64,000 bases of DNA from CAZPBN01 sp964584935 (GTDB taxonomy: Bacteria > Acidobacteriota > Aminicenantia > Aminicenantales > Aminicenantaceae): NCBI GenBank assembly GCA_964584935.1, contig CAZPBN010000006.1:1-64000 (forward strand), in the 5' to 3' direction. The number at the start of each line of letters is the position of its first letter. Position 1 is the stretch's first letter. The translations under genes and the position numbers were made by a program. This document shows, piece after piece, positions 26,873 through 36,061 of this stretch. Below the pieces are notes generated by a model that did not search any database, was not told the DNA's origin, and was given only the letters and a program-made list of their open reading frames with translations.

Positions 26873-29047
26873 TTATTCTGTGATGCCCAGAAGATGCAGC
26901 ATAAATGCATATTCAAGGGCTGTGATTTTGTACTTTCGGAACCGTCCGGAAGCCCCGCTGTGCCCTGCTTCCATATTGGTATGAAGAAGCAAAATATTGT
27001 TATCTGTCTTCATATGCCTGATTTTTGCTACCCATTTCGCAGGCTCCCAGTACTGCACCTGTGAATCATGCAAACCAGTAGTAACCAGCATGGCAGGATA
27101 ATCTTTTGCTTCCACATTGTCGTATGGAGAATAAGATAGCATGTATTCATAATACTTCTTTTCATTGGGATCTCCCCATTCATCATACTCACTGGTTGTC
27201 AGAGGAATGCTTTCATCCAGCATAGTGGTCACCACATCCACCCACGGGACATCGGCGATAATCCCTTCAAAAATATCCGGTCTCATGTTCACCACTGCTC
27301 CCATAAGAAGCCCTCCGGCACTTCCTCCCATAGCAAAAAGCTTATCAGAATTTGTAAACCTTTCTGCTATCAGATGCTCGGCACATGCAATGAAATCTGT
27401 GAATGTATTCTTCTTTTTTAAGAGTTTCCCTTCCTCATACCAGTATCTTCCCATTTCCTGTCCACCGCGAATGTGAGCCATGGCATACACAAACCCTCTA
27501 TCAAGCAGGCTCAAACGGACAGAACTGAATCTGGGATCCATACTGGCTCCATAGGAACCATAACCGTATAAAAGAAGGGGATTATCTCTGTTTCTCTCAA
27601 GTCCTTTTTTATACACCAGGGAAATCGGAATTTTTGTGCTGTCTTTGGCAGGTGCATAAATCCTTTCTGCTCTATAATCAGAAGGCTCAAAATCTCCGAC
27701 AACTTCCTGCTGCTTTAAAAGTTTTTTCTGTTGAGTGTTCATATTATAGTCATATATGGAATTTGGGGTGGTGAGAGAAGTATATCCATAACGGAGGAGT
27801 TGAGTGTCAAACTCAGGATTATTTGCAATATACGCCATGTAGGTTTCTTCTCCAAAATCAATGTAATAATCAAAGGGATCGTCCCATTTTATGACTCTTA
27901 TATTTCTTAATCCATCTTTTCTTTCACTGATAACAAGAAAGTCTTTGAAAATCTCAAATCCTAACAGAAAGACATCATCCCTATGAGGAATCATTTCAAT
28001 CCAATTTTCTTTTTCTGTTTTACTGACCGGTGTTTTCATCAACCTGAAATTTTGAGCTTTCCAATTGGTCCGTATATAAAAATCATTGTTGAAATGGGCA
28101 ACAGAGTATTCAAGATCTTTTTCCCTCGGCTGTATTATTTTAAATTCACCATCCGGATTATCAGCATCCAGGAACCGGTATTCTGTAGATAGCGTGCTGC
28201 GCGAACCAATAAACAGGTATTTTTTTGATTTTGATTTGAAGACATATGTACTGAAAGTGGGATCTTTTTCATGATAGACTTCTTCGTCATTTGAAACATC
28301 TTTCCCAAGTTGGTGTTTGAATATTTTATAAGAGCGCAGAGTAGGATCTTTTTTTGAATAAAAAACTGTTTTATTGTCATTAGCCCATACAGCTCTTCCT
28401 GTGGTATTAGGAATTTTGTCCGGAAGAATTTCTCCTGTAATCAAATTTTTGAAATGAATCTTATATTTTCTTCGGCTTACTTCATCAACTCCAAAAGCCA
28501 TTAATGTGTTATCCATACTTATAGAATGACCGGCAACATGATAATAATCATGTCCTTCAGCCATTTTATTCACATTGAGTAAAATTTTTTCATCCGCTTC
28601 AAGTGTTCCTTTTTTGCGGCAGTAAACAGGATATTCTTTCCCCTCCTCATAGCGAGTATAATAATAATAACCATTCTCCTTATATGGAACAGAGATATCC
28701 GTTTTCTTAATTCTTCCTGTTATTTCATTAAAGATCTTTTTCTGAAGATCTTCCGTATCTGTCATCATAGCTTTTAAATATTGATTCTCTGCGTTCAAAT
28801 AGTCTATCACTTCAGGATTATCCCGTTCTCTCAACCAGTAATAATAATCTATGCGTGTATCTTCATGGATGGTCAATACTTTTTTAATCCTTTTAGCCAC
28901 AGGAGGCTTTATTTCTTCTTTTGTCATATTTTTTCCATTGAAAGACCCGAAAACAGCAAAGGCAAACATAATAATAATGGTAAAGCTTAATAAGCCAAAT
29001 GCAGGAAAATAATGAAATCTTGTTTTTTTCAATTTTTCCTCCTTCAA
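26873..29047 (-). CDS. ptrB: Oligopeptidase B-like S9A peptidase, membrane-anchored or exported
   Basis: The 724-residue protein has the PtrB layout: PPVAKRIKKVLTIHEDTRIDYYYWL at the start of the propeller, then the alpha/beta hydrolase with DFIACAEHLI, Ser576 in AMGGSAGGLLMGAV, LVTTGLHDSQVQYWEPAKW (Asp) and EAGHSGASGRF (His). Oligopeptidase B cleaves after basic residues in short peptides. Unlike the cytosolic E. coli enzyme, this one has a hydrophobic N-terminal helix (about 15-34), so it is exported or anchored. It is the third large peptidase in a row. It is convergent with the S46 gene. Confidence 0.92.
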   Translation of the reverse strand: MKEEKLKKTRFHYFPAFGLLSFTIIIMFAFAVFGSFNGKNMTKEEIKPPVAKRIKKVLTIHEDTRIDYYYWLRERDNPEVIDYLNAENQYLKAMMTDTEDLQKKIFNEITGRIKKTDISVPYKENGYYYYTRYEEGKEYPVYCRKKGTLEADEKILLNVNKMAEGHDYYHVAGHSISMDNTLMAFGVDEVSRRKYKIHFKNLITGEILPDKIPNTTGRAVWANDNKTVFYSKKDPTLRSYKIFKHQLGKDVSNDEEVYHEKDPTFSTYVFKSKSKKYLFIGSRSTLSTEYRFLDADNPDGEFKIIQPREKDLEYSVAHFNNDFYIRTNWKAQNFRLMKTPVSKTEKENWIEMIPHRDDVFLLGFEIFKDFLVISERKDGLRNIRVIKWDDPFDYYIDFGEETYMAYIANNPEFDTQLLRYGYTSLTTPNSIYDYNMNTQQKKLLKQQEVVGDFEPSDYRAERIYAPAKDSTKIPISLVYKKGLERNRDNPLLLYGYGSYGASMDPRFSSVRLSLLDRGFVYAMAHIRGGQEMGRYWYEEGKLLKKKNTFTDFIACAEHLIAERFTNSDKLFAMGGSAGGLLMGAVVNMRPDIFEGIIADVPWVDVVTTMLDESIPLTTSEYDEWGDPNEKKYYEYMLSYSPYDNVEAKDYPAMLVTTGLHDSQVQYWEPAKWVAKIRHMKTDNNILLLHTNMEAGHSGASGRFRKYKITALEYAFMLHLLGITE

Positions 29048-29406
29048 GGCGGATAGTGACTCAAATTTTTAACCATTTGATTGATACTAATATATTGCTT
29101 TTATCACCAGATATCGTTTTTGTCAAATTCCTGAATTGTTTTTGATAAAATGTGGTAGAATCCAATCCCCAAAGAGGATTTTTATATAAAGTTCGAAGAT
29201 ATCAATCATTGAGGGGATTCCATAAAAACCCATCCCCCTCCTTGCTCTCAGATTGATATTTATACAAATAGATAGAAATTTCAAAGAGGTGTGTCTCTTT
29301 AGCGAAAGAACAAAGCCCTAAAAGGGGAGGCAGGAAGCAAAGCAATCCTTTTTAGAATTACTTATGCTCATTCAATATATAAATATAAGCTTTATCCAAT
29401 TCTTAT
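29048..29406. other. Intergenic region with several hairpins, no gene seen
   Basis: No ORF with coding character is visible. GGGGAT and ATCCCC arms (around 29215-29238) form one hairpin. AAAGAG/CTCTTT (around 29283-29300) forms a second with a six-base loop, and CCCTAAAAGGGG (around 29317-29328) a third. A GCAAAGC segment and a T-run follow near 29338-29355. The promoter of the oligopeptidase gene should lie at the left end. The hairpins do not match a riboswitch class I know. Confidence 0.4.
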
Positions 29407-29670
29407 TTACGAAACATGAACCTGCTTGCTTGATCTTTGTTTTGACATTTTTATCTCATACATTTTCTTATCTGCTTTCTCAATTAGCTCGTCCACAGAA
29501 CTTAAATTGTCCGGCTCACAATGAACCTTTCCTATGCTGACCGATAATGAAAAAGGATATTCATTCCTCCGGTTGAATTCTTCCAGCTTTTCTTCAAACC
29601 GTCTTATGAATGAATTCAGATCTATCTCAGATGTTTCTCTCGCAAGGACTGCGAATTCATCACCTCCCAT
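29407..29670 (-). pseudogene. Remnant of a GGDEF (diguanylate cyclase) domain
   Basis: The reading frame begins in the middle of a GGDEF domain. It has VMGGDEFAVLARE, then SVSIGKV and DELIEKADKKMYEIKMSKQ, which are the signature and C-terminal half of the cyclase fold. Reading upstream in frame gives only about nine more plausible residues (VWFKKLYVM) before a TGA. The N-terminal half of the domain, including the usual inhibitory site, and any sensor are missing. I read it as a decayed 3' fragment unlikely to make c-di-GMP. A short expressed peptide from the ATG at 29670 cannot be excluded. Confidence 0.75.
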
Positions 29671-29907
29671 AACATAAAGCTTTTTAAACCAAACTCATTA
29701 GAATTTAGAATACCATAGAGCAATATATTTTCATTATTCTAACATTTTTTTAAAATCATAAACAAGTTTCCCCAAAAGAGCCCAGGAATAAAAACCGTAA
29801 TAAAATAAGCAATCAGTTTTTAAAGAATTTTATTCGATTCATACTCGATGCTTCCTTGAAATTATGGATATCTATTGTCATTTTTTATTATTATAATGAT
29901 AAAGAAG

Positions 29908-30921
29908 CTATTCAGAGTGAAAATGATCCCAACCGGATGGCTTCAATATCTTTTCCTTTGCTCCTTTTTTCTTTAAAACAATGTCATTTCCCTCAACAAT
30001 TTCCCCGACACAAAATATTCTTGACCCGAACTCCTTCCTATATTGCTCTTCCAGCTTCTCTGGGAATTGCTCATCAACCGTAAACAGCAATCGATAATCC
30101 TCTCCCCCGTATAAAGCCAAATCTAGAGGTTTCTTGCCCGTGACTTCTCCAAATGACTGCAATTCTTTGGATAAAGGAATCTTTTCTTCATAAAGAATAG
30201 CCCCGCAGCGGCTCTGTTTACAGATATGACCCAAATCACTCGAGATTCCATCTGATATGTCGATACAGGAATGAACCATTCCGCTTTCTGATAAAAATAT
30301 TCCTTCTTTTATATAAACTTGAGGCATATGGTGAGACTTGATTAAATAATTCTTAACTTTCTCATCAAGAACACTCTCTTTAAGAATGGCCCACAATCCT
30401 CCGGCTGAATCACCTAAATATCCATTGACATATATTCGGTCTCCTTTTTCTGCTTGATCACGATACATGATCCTGTCCTGAGTTATTTCACCTCTGAGAG
30501 CAATATTCAATACAATATCCTGTTTCGCATTTGTTGTATCCCCTCCCAGAATATTCACCTTATATTTTTCCCCTAGAAACATCATTCCTTTGTACAATTC
30601 ATCAATGTATTCGACTGTGATATCTTCAGGAACAGCCATGGATAAAAAAGCATCTGTGGGATTGCCTCCCATGGAGGCTATGTCACTCAAATTAACAGCC
30701 ATGGTTTTATAGCCCAGTTGAAATGGAGTTATACTTTTTCTTAGAAAATGAATATTTTCAACCAGCATATCTGTGGTAAAAAGAGCAGCTCTCTTTTCAT
30801 CGATTTTGCACACCGCACAGTCATCACCGATCCCTTTTATAATATTTTCTTCTCTAATGAAACAGAGAGGTTTGATTCTTTCGATTAATCCGAATTCACC
30901 ACCAATATCTTTTATTTTCAT
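29908..30921 (-). CDS. thiL: Thiamine-monophosphate kinase
   Basis: ThiL phosphorylates thiamine monophosphate to the active cofactor. The 337-residue protein shows the family's GDDCAVCK start, the TTDMLVENIHF metal-binding segment, MAVNLSDIASMGGNP, LGGDTT, CIDISDGISSDLGH and YGGEDYRLLF. Its ATG follows the thiE stop codon directly with no gap, so it is the last gene of a thiM-thiE-thiL operon that salvages thiazole and completes TPP. Length is normal. Confidence 0.96.
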   Translation of the reverse strand: MKIKDIGGEFGLIERIKPLCFIREENIIKGIGDDCAVCKIDEKRAALFTTDMLVENIHFLRKSITPFQLGYKTMAVNLSDIASMGGNPTDAFLSMAVPEDITVEYIDELYKGMMFLGEKYKVNILGGDTTNAKQDIVLNIALRGEITQDRIMYRDQAEKGDRIYVNGYLGDSAGGLWAILKESVLDEKVKNYLIKSHHMPQVYIKEGIFLSESGMVHSCIDISDGISSDLGHICKQSRCGAILYEEKIPLSKELQSFGEVTGKKPLDLALYGGEDYRLLFTVDEQFPEKLEEQYRKEFGSRIFCVGEIVEGNDIVLKKKGAKEKILKPSGWDHFHSE

Positions 30922-31587
30922 TTATATTCGTTTTTTGTTCGCTTTTCCCTTATTTATTTCTGAACAAATTTCTCTGGCTGCTTTTTCAGGATCCGGTGCA
31001 GAACATATGGCAGAAACAACAGCAATGCCGTCCGCACCGTTTTCTATAACTTCTCTGCAATTATCAGCCTTCAAACTTCCAATGGCAATAAGAGGAAGTT
31101 TTGTCACTGTTCTTATTGCTTTCAATCCCTCTATCCCCATTCCTTTTTTAAGCTCCGGTTTGGTAGGGGTGGTATAAATAGGGCTGACTCCGATATAATT
31201 GGCACCCCTTTTATTCGCAAACAGGGCATCTTCGACATTCTCTACAGAAAGACCGATTACTCTTTGGTCTCCCAATTGACTTCTTGCCACTTCAATGGGC
31301 ATATCATGAATCCCCAGATGCACTCCATGGGAATCCAGCGCCAAGGCAATATCTATTCTGTCATTAATGATCAAAGGGACATTTCTTTTTCTAAGGAGCT
31401 TTATTACTTTTTCCCCAATATCCAAAAATTCTCTTGTTGTTGTTTCCTTTTCTCTCAACTGAACAACCGTCACTCCTCCATTCACTGCCTTGTCTATAAC
31501 TTCCAGCAAATCTCTTCCCTTCATGAGTTTCCTGTCAGTCACCAGATAAAGTGTGTAATCGATATTTGAAATATCCATTGGTTTCAA
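30922..31587 (-). CDS. thiE: Thiamine-phosphate synthase
   Basis: ThiE joins hydroxymethylpyrimidine pyrophosphate with thiazole phosphate. The 221-residue TIM barrel has YLVTDRKLMKG, VVQLREKETTTREF, LIINDRIDIALALDSHGVHLG, IGVSPIYTTPTKP, and the C-terminal phosphate loop IAIGSLKADN through GADGIAVVSAI. It lies 23 bases after thiM and abuts thiL. No thiD or thiC is visible here, so the pyrimidine half must come from elsewhere. Confidence 0.96.
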   Translation of the reverse strand: MKPMDISNIDYTLYLVTDRKLMKGRDLLEVIDKAVNGGVTVVQLREKETTTREFLDIGEKVIKLLRKRNVPLIINDRIDIALALDSHGVHLGIHDMPIEVARSQLGDQRVIGLSVENVEDALFANKRGANYIGVSPIYTTPTKPELKKGMGIEGLKAIRTVTKLPLIAIGSLKADNCREVIENGADGIAVVSAICSAPDPEKAAREICSEINKGKANKKRI

Positions 31588-31610
31588 TCAAATCCTTGAT
31601 TTTGAATTCC

Positions 31611-32438
31611 CTATTTTTCAAAAGAGACCTGAATGCCTTCTCTAAATGAATTTTCTTCAATCAAATAAAGAAAATCAAGCATTTTCATTTGAAAGGAACC
31701 GGGACATTCCGCTTCTTTTGCTGCCTGTTCACCGGCAAAGCCAAAATAGGACAATCCTGCGGCTGCCGATAACAGGGGATCGCTGTTCACTGCATTGAAA
31801 GCAGCCACAATCACAGTAGCCGTGCACCCGGTTCCTGTAACCATTCCCATAAGGGGATGACCATTCTTGACTTTACAGGAAACAATGCCATCGGTTATAA
31901 AATCTGTCTCTCCTGTGATAGCCAGGACTGTATCAAGCTCCTTGGCAAGAATTTTCCCTGCTTCTTCGGCTTCCTCCACAGAATGAAGAGAATCCACACC
32001 TTTTGTTTTTGAATTCTCATCAGCCAAAGAGAGGACCTCAGAAGCATTCCCTCGGATAACACTCACTTTGACGTCATTAACAATACGTTTTGCCGCTTCT
32101 GTTCTCATGGTTGTCGCTCCCGAACCCACGGGATCCAGCACAACAGGAATATGAAGTGAGTTTGCTTTTTTCCCTGCTTTTATCATGGAATCAACCCAGT
32201 AATCTGTGAGAGTCCCTATATTTAAAACAAGAGAGCCAGCCATAGATGTCAGTTCCTCAACCTCTTCATGAGCATGCGCCATAATCGGAGAGGCGCCTGC
32301 TGAAAGAAGAGCCATGGCTGTGTAGTTCATAACCACATAGTTTGTGATATTATGCACCAGCGGTTTTTTATTTTTAATATCCCTCAGACTTTTTACAGCG
32401 CTCTCTTTGAATTCATCAACTGATATCATTTTATTCAT
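31611..32438 (-). CDS. thiM: Hydroxyethylthiazole kinase
   Basis: ThiM phosphorylates 4-methyl-5-hydroxyethylthiazole, a salvage step. The 275-residue protein has KKPLVHNITNYVVMNYTA, the LDPVGSGATTMRTEAA substrate loop, SVIRGNASEVLSL, ITGETDFITDG, and the GTGCTATVIVAAF anion hole typical of the ribokinase-like fold. It is the first gene of the thiM-thiE-thiL operon; an AGGGAGGAT ribosome binding site precedes the ATG. I looked for a TPP riboswitch upstream and found none. Confidence 0.96.
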   Translation of the reverse strand: MNKMISVDEFKESAVKSLRDIKNKKPLVHNITNYVVMNYTAMALLSAGASPIMAHAHEEVEELTSMAGSLVLNIGTLTDYWVDSMIKAGKKANSLHIPVVLDPVGSGATTMRTEAAKRIVNDVKVSVIRGNASEVLSLADENSKTKGVDSLHSVEEAEEAGKILAKELDTVLAITGETDFITDGIVSCKVKNGHPLMGMVTGTGCTATVIVAAFNAVNSDPLLSAAAGLSYFGFAGEQAAKEAECPGSFQMKMLDFLYLIEENSFREGIQVSFEK

Positions 32439-32829
32439 ATCATCCTCCCTGGTATTTTTTTCATCTCCTTATATTAAATGAGCTGAAAAAAAAATTCAAT
32501 TTCCTTAATAACGGCTTTCTATAATTATAATTCCCAAAAGGGAACTTTCTAAGGGTAACTTCACCTTTTATTGAAGATGAGTTTCATATAGTAGTTGCGG
32601 AAATAATGCAATATTTATGAATACCGTAACTCCTTGAGCTTGAAGCCTATTCTTTTTTATACCCATTATCATATCACTTTTACTGATATTCTATTTTTAG
32701 CCTTGTCTTATTGTTGAAGTAAATTGTGCACTCAACTTGGCTGGACTATCATCCAGAAAATAAAAAAATAATGAAATTGCTCTTAGGGAAAGAAGATTCT
32801 TAAAGACAATATTTGGAATAAATAACATC
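32439..32829. other. Intergenic region upstream of thiM, no gene seen
   Basis: The region carries the thi operon promoter (minus strand) and the 3' flank of the barrel gene. Two small inverted repeats are visible (TTCCC-AAAA-GGGAA near 32532-32545 and CTGGA-x6-TCCAG near 32743-32758). Neither has a T-run placed for termination of the flanking genes. The conserved TPP riboswitch sequences (CTGAGA and the GGTAATACCAG region) are absent on the minus strand. Confidence 0.5.
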
Positions 32830-34095
32830 CTAGAAATATATCCTAAAGGAAGTGAAAATCATATCCGGATAGGCTCCGAATTCGGAATGAAAAAGGATGT
32901 TTGATCTATCAAGAGGACCCAGCACATATTCAGGCTTTTGGCCTATTCCTATATAGGCTCCCGCAGATATATAAATGTCACTTTCTATATTGTATTCGAC
33001 TTTGGGAGCAAGCGTCAGGGAACCATCGCTCATATTGAATAAAAATAAACCTGAGAACGGTAAAAGAGGAGTCATTCGATAGGTTAATCCTAGCCCAGCA
33101 TAATGTCTTCCCAAGAGATAAACATAGCCATGATGAAAAGCCGTTGAATTCAAAACATTGGGATAATTATAAGTATTGTTTTTCCCGGCTGAATTGAAGT
33201 GATACTCGATATACCCGTATGTTTTTGGATTCAGATTATAATCAAGACCGACAGATGCCCGCACATAATTTTTTTCATGATCATCACTTTCTTTTTCAAA
33301 GAAATAGGGATTAACCCAGGCTGCCTCAATCCAAAATCCGGCACCTCCGATCGACCGGGCAATGTCCATTCCGATCATTAAATGATCATAAAACCTCATG
33401 CACAGTAAGGAAATGTCTGTCTTTGCCAGATAGGTTTTCCCCCTAATAAAAAAAGCACTTTTATTAAGCTTAAAATCCTCTCCAGCCACATATCCCAAAT
33501 CAATTTCATCCATCATTCCCAAAGGAATTCTCATACGGACAGCATCCACCCCTTTTCTCTCTTCGGGATCCAGTTCATTAAAAGTGAAGGGAGCAATTAC
33601 ATCCGTGGGATTGATGATTCGTGCACTTCCCCAGGCAATAGCCTGCCTTCCCATATAAATATCAGCTAATTTTGTTCTGACTGATACATAGAAGCGGTCA
33701 AGATTATGGAACAGGCCAAAACTTCCGGTTTTATCTCCTTTCTCCGGATAGAGCCTGTTCCTGAAGTCAGCAAAACGGTATTTTCCTGTTTCAATATCCG
33801 CAAAAAAAACATCTTCTTGAAAAAGCACGGGATCCTGAATTCTGGGAGAAAAGTCATAAGCTGTATTCAGGGAGAGCCAGGCTGTGGGCTTTATTGAAAA
33901 TTTGATTCGCAATCTGTTGGTTAACGCTCCTATATCGGGGAATGTCAATTGTTCATTCCCTATTTTATAACTGGGCATTAAAAAAGCAGTAGAGAAGCTT
34001 TTAAAATATCCATTGAACAAAAAAATATCATCTGCTGCAGTGCTTGAACAAAGCACACCCAAAAATAGAAAAAAGCTAAGTATTTTCCTCATCAA
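32830..34095 (-). CDS. Outer-membrane beta-barrel protein of the ABC export operon
   Basis: The 421-residue protein has a signal peptide (1-21, LCSSTAA-DD) followed by alternating amphipathic strands typical of a large barrel, and ends in an aromatic strand (FTSFRIYF). Segments such as YMGRQAIAWGSARIINPTDVIAPF resemble DUF1302-like or alginate-export-like outer-membrane proteins. Its ATG overlaps the stop of the ATPase gene by four bases. I infer it is the outer-membrane end of a lipid or lipoprotein transport route made with the LolA-like, FtsX and ATPase proteins. The cargo is unknown. Confidence 0.75.
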   Translation of the reverse strand: MMRKILSFFLFLGVLCSSTAADDIFLFNGYFKSFSTAFLMPSYKIGNEQLTFPDIGALTNRLRIKFSIKPTAWLSLNTAYDFSPRIQDPVLFQEDVFFADIETGKYRFADFRNRLYPEKGDKTGSFGLFHNLDRFYVSVRTKLADIYMGRQAIAWGSARIINPTDVIAPFTFNELDPEERKGVDAVRMRIPLGMMDEIDLGYVAGEDFKLNKSAFFIRGKTYLAKTDISLLCMRFYDHLMIGMDIARSIGGAGFWIEAAWVNPYFFEKESDDHEKNYVRASVGLDYNLNPKTYGYIEYHFNSAGKNNTYNYPNVLNSTAFHHGYVYLLGRHYAGLGLTYRMTPLLPFSGLFLFNMSDGSLTLAPKVEYNIESDIYISAGAYIGIGQKPEYVLGPLDRSNILFHSEFGAYPDMIFTSFRIYF

Positions 34096-34808
34096 ACTTT
34101 CTTCTCATCTTTTTCTATACAACCATCTTTCAAAGTGATCACCCGTCGAGCCTTCTCCATGACTAATTTGTCATGAGTAGAGAATAAAAATGTCATCCCT
34201 GTTTTTTCATTTAATTTTTTCATCATATCCAGAAGAGAAGAACTTGTTTTGGAATCCAGGTTAGCAGTCGGTTCATCGGCAAGAATGAGAGCAGGCTTGG
34301 ATACCATGGCACGGGCAATAGCAACTCTTTGCTGTTGGCCTCCAGATAGCTTCGTGGGCAGCCTGTTTTCAAATCCCTGCAGTCCGACCTCTTCAAGTAT
34401 TTCCATCACTCTGTTATGGCGTTCCTGCTTATCTATACCCTGAAGGAGCATGATGTACTCAATGTTCTCTTCTACTTTGAGAACTGGAATCAGATTGTAT
34501 GCCTGGAAAACAAAACCTATATTGTCTCTGCGGAAATCCGAAATCTCCTTTTTTTTCATTTCCGATATCATTTTTCCACTAAGCCAGACTTTTCCCTTTG
34601 TCGGACTGTCCAGTCCAGAGATAACATTGAGAAGTGTTGTTTTTCCTGAACCTGAAGGGCCAACAACAGCAGTGAACTCACCAGATGATATTTTAAAATC
34701 AACACCACGGACAGCCTTAACCTCAATTCCATCCCCTTTGTAAACTTTTTTGAGGTTCTTGGTATTAATGATATCCTTCTTATTATTTTTCTTGTCTTTA
34801 TTTCCCAT
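34092..34808 (-). CDS. LolD/MacB-type ABC transporter ATP-binding protein
   Basis: The 238-residue ATPase has Walker A GPSGSGKTTLLN, Q-loop FVFQAYNLIP, signature LSGGQQQRVAIARA, Walker B LILADEPTANLD and the switch FSTHDKLV. These are the hallmarks of the FtsE/LolD/MacB group that works with FtsX-type permeases to move substrates out of the inner membrane rather than to import them. It is cotranscribed with two such permeases just upstream. The insertion of the family (DFRRDNIGFVFQ) is present. Confidence 0.95.
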   Translation of the reverse strand: MGNKDKKNNKKDIINTKNLKKVYKGDGIEVKAVRGVDFKISSGEFTAVVGPSGSGKTTLLNVISGLDSPTKGKVWLSGKMISEMKKKEISDFRRDNIGFVFQAYNLIPVLKVEENIEYIMLLQGIDKQERHNRVMEILEEVGLQGFENRLPTKLSGGQQQRVAIARAMVSKPALILADEPTANLDSKTSSSLLDMMKKLNEKTGMTFLFSTHDKLVMEKARRVITLKDGCIEKDEKKV

Positions 34809-34823
34809 TTCTTATCTCCTAAA

Positions 34824-36056
34824 TCATAAGCTTTTTCTCAGAGCCTCGGTTACAGACATCCTGGAAGCATGGACAGCAGGGTATAAACCGATGACTAAAG
34901 TGAACAGAAAAACCGCTACAGGATATATAATAAATTGATGAAGACTGAGCACAGGGTAAATCAATTCATAAGCCGTTGCTCCAGCAAATTCAATCCCCCT
35001 GTAATCGATACCTGTTTTCGTAAATATATATGTTCCTATTAAGCCCATGAGCGAACCAATCACAATACTCACGAGGGAAAGGGCTCCGGCTTCGAAAACC
35101 ATAATCTTTCGGATGCCTGATGGTCTGGTTCCCACCGCACGAAGAACCCCAAATTCAAAAATTCGTTCATACAGGGACATAAAAAGCGAATTGATAATTC
35201 CAAATGTGACAATCGCAAAAAGAATAATCCCGAAAAAGAAGAGGGCAAAACCAATATATTCAGAAGCAGCACTCAAATCCGGCATTAACTCAGTCCAGGA
35301 AGCCATTTCATTCCCATATTGAGAATATTTTTCCCACACGGGAAGATCTTTTTGAGCTGCATAACCCAGCTTTTGAAACTTTATCGCTATTTCATGAACT
35401 CTGTCCCCAAGAGCCAGCATGTTTTGGGCTTCCTCCAATGGAATAAAAGCCATACCTTTATCCATATCTTTAACGCCAAAACTATAAATACCAGATACTC
35501 TGAACCGATTTTGGGATAAATCTCCGGTCTTAGCCTCGGATACGGTAATGACAACCCGGTCATTAAGAGAAACTTCAAGTGTTTCGGCAAGCTTGCTTCC
35601 GATGATAAGATTATTTCCCGAGTTTTTGGTTAGAAATTCTCCTTTATTCATGGCATCATCGATGCGAGAGATTTGTTTTTCTTTTTCAGGTTCTATTCCA
35701 TACACCATAATGGAGCTGAAATTTGCTGGGGATCTGATCATTCCGAAACTCATGGTGCGTTTTGAAAATTCAGAAACAATCTCTTCTTCCTTGAGATTAC
35801 TCACAACCCTATCAAGATCTTGGATCGTCTTATCAATCTCATGAGTCATACGAAAGCCTTTTTTATGAATCTGTGCCTCACCAAGGAAAGATGCTGTCGC
35901 TGATTTCACCAGATTGTTTTCCATCCCAATAATAAGGGCATCAAATATAATGAGCGACGCAAGCCCTATGCCGATAGCAAAACAGGTGATGGCTGTTCTT
36001 CTTTTATTCCTTAAAATGTTTCGCCATGACAACTTCATATAAAACCACATGATCAT
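34824..36056 (-). CDS. FtsX-like ABC transporter permease (second)
   Basis: The 410-residue protein has one N-terminal membrane helix (ITCFAIGIGLASLIIFDALI), a large periplasmic MacB-like domain (about 50-260), and three C-terminal helices ending in SVTEALRKSL. The FGVLRAVGTRPSGIRKIM block between helices 2 and 3 is the FtsX/LolCE coupling region. It probably pairs with the permease encoded just upstream to form a LolCE-like heterodimer energised by the downstream ATPase. The gene starts five bases after the preceding stop. Confidence 0.92.
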   Translation of the reverse strand: MIMWFYMKLSWRNILRNKRRTAITCFAIGIGLASLIIFDALIIGMENNLVKSATASFLGEAQIHKKGFRMTHEIDKTIQDLDRVVSNLKEEEIVSEFSKRTMSFGMIRSPANFSSIMVYGIEPEKEKQISRIDDAMNKGEFLTKNSGNNLIIGSKLAETLEVSLNDRVVITVSEAKTGDLSQNRFRVSGIYSFGVKDMDKGMAFIPLEEAQNMLALGDRVHEIAIKFQKLGYAAQKDLPVWEKYSQYGNEMASWTELMPDLSAASEYIGFALFFFGIILFAIVTFGIINSLFMSLYERIFEFGVLRAVGTRPSGIRKIMVFEAGALSLVSIVIGSLMGLIGTYIFTKTGIDYRGIEFAGATAYELIYPVLSLHQFIIYPVAVFLFTLVIGLYPAVHASRMSVTEALRKSL

Positions 36057-36061
36057 CCTCC

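Noticed and set aside
29407..29670. Functional diguanylate cyclase
   Set aside because: Only the second half of the GGDEF domain remains and an in-frame stop lies a few codons upstream.
32439..32829. TPP riboswitch upstream of thiM
   Set aside because: The conserved CTGAGA and GGTAATACCAG-type sequences are absent on the minus strand.
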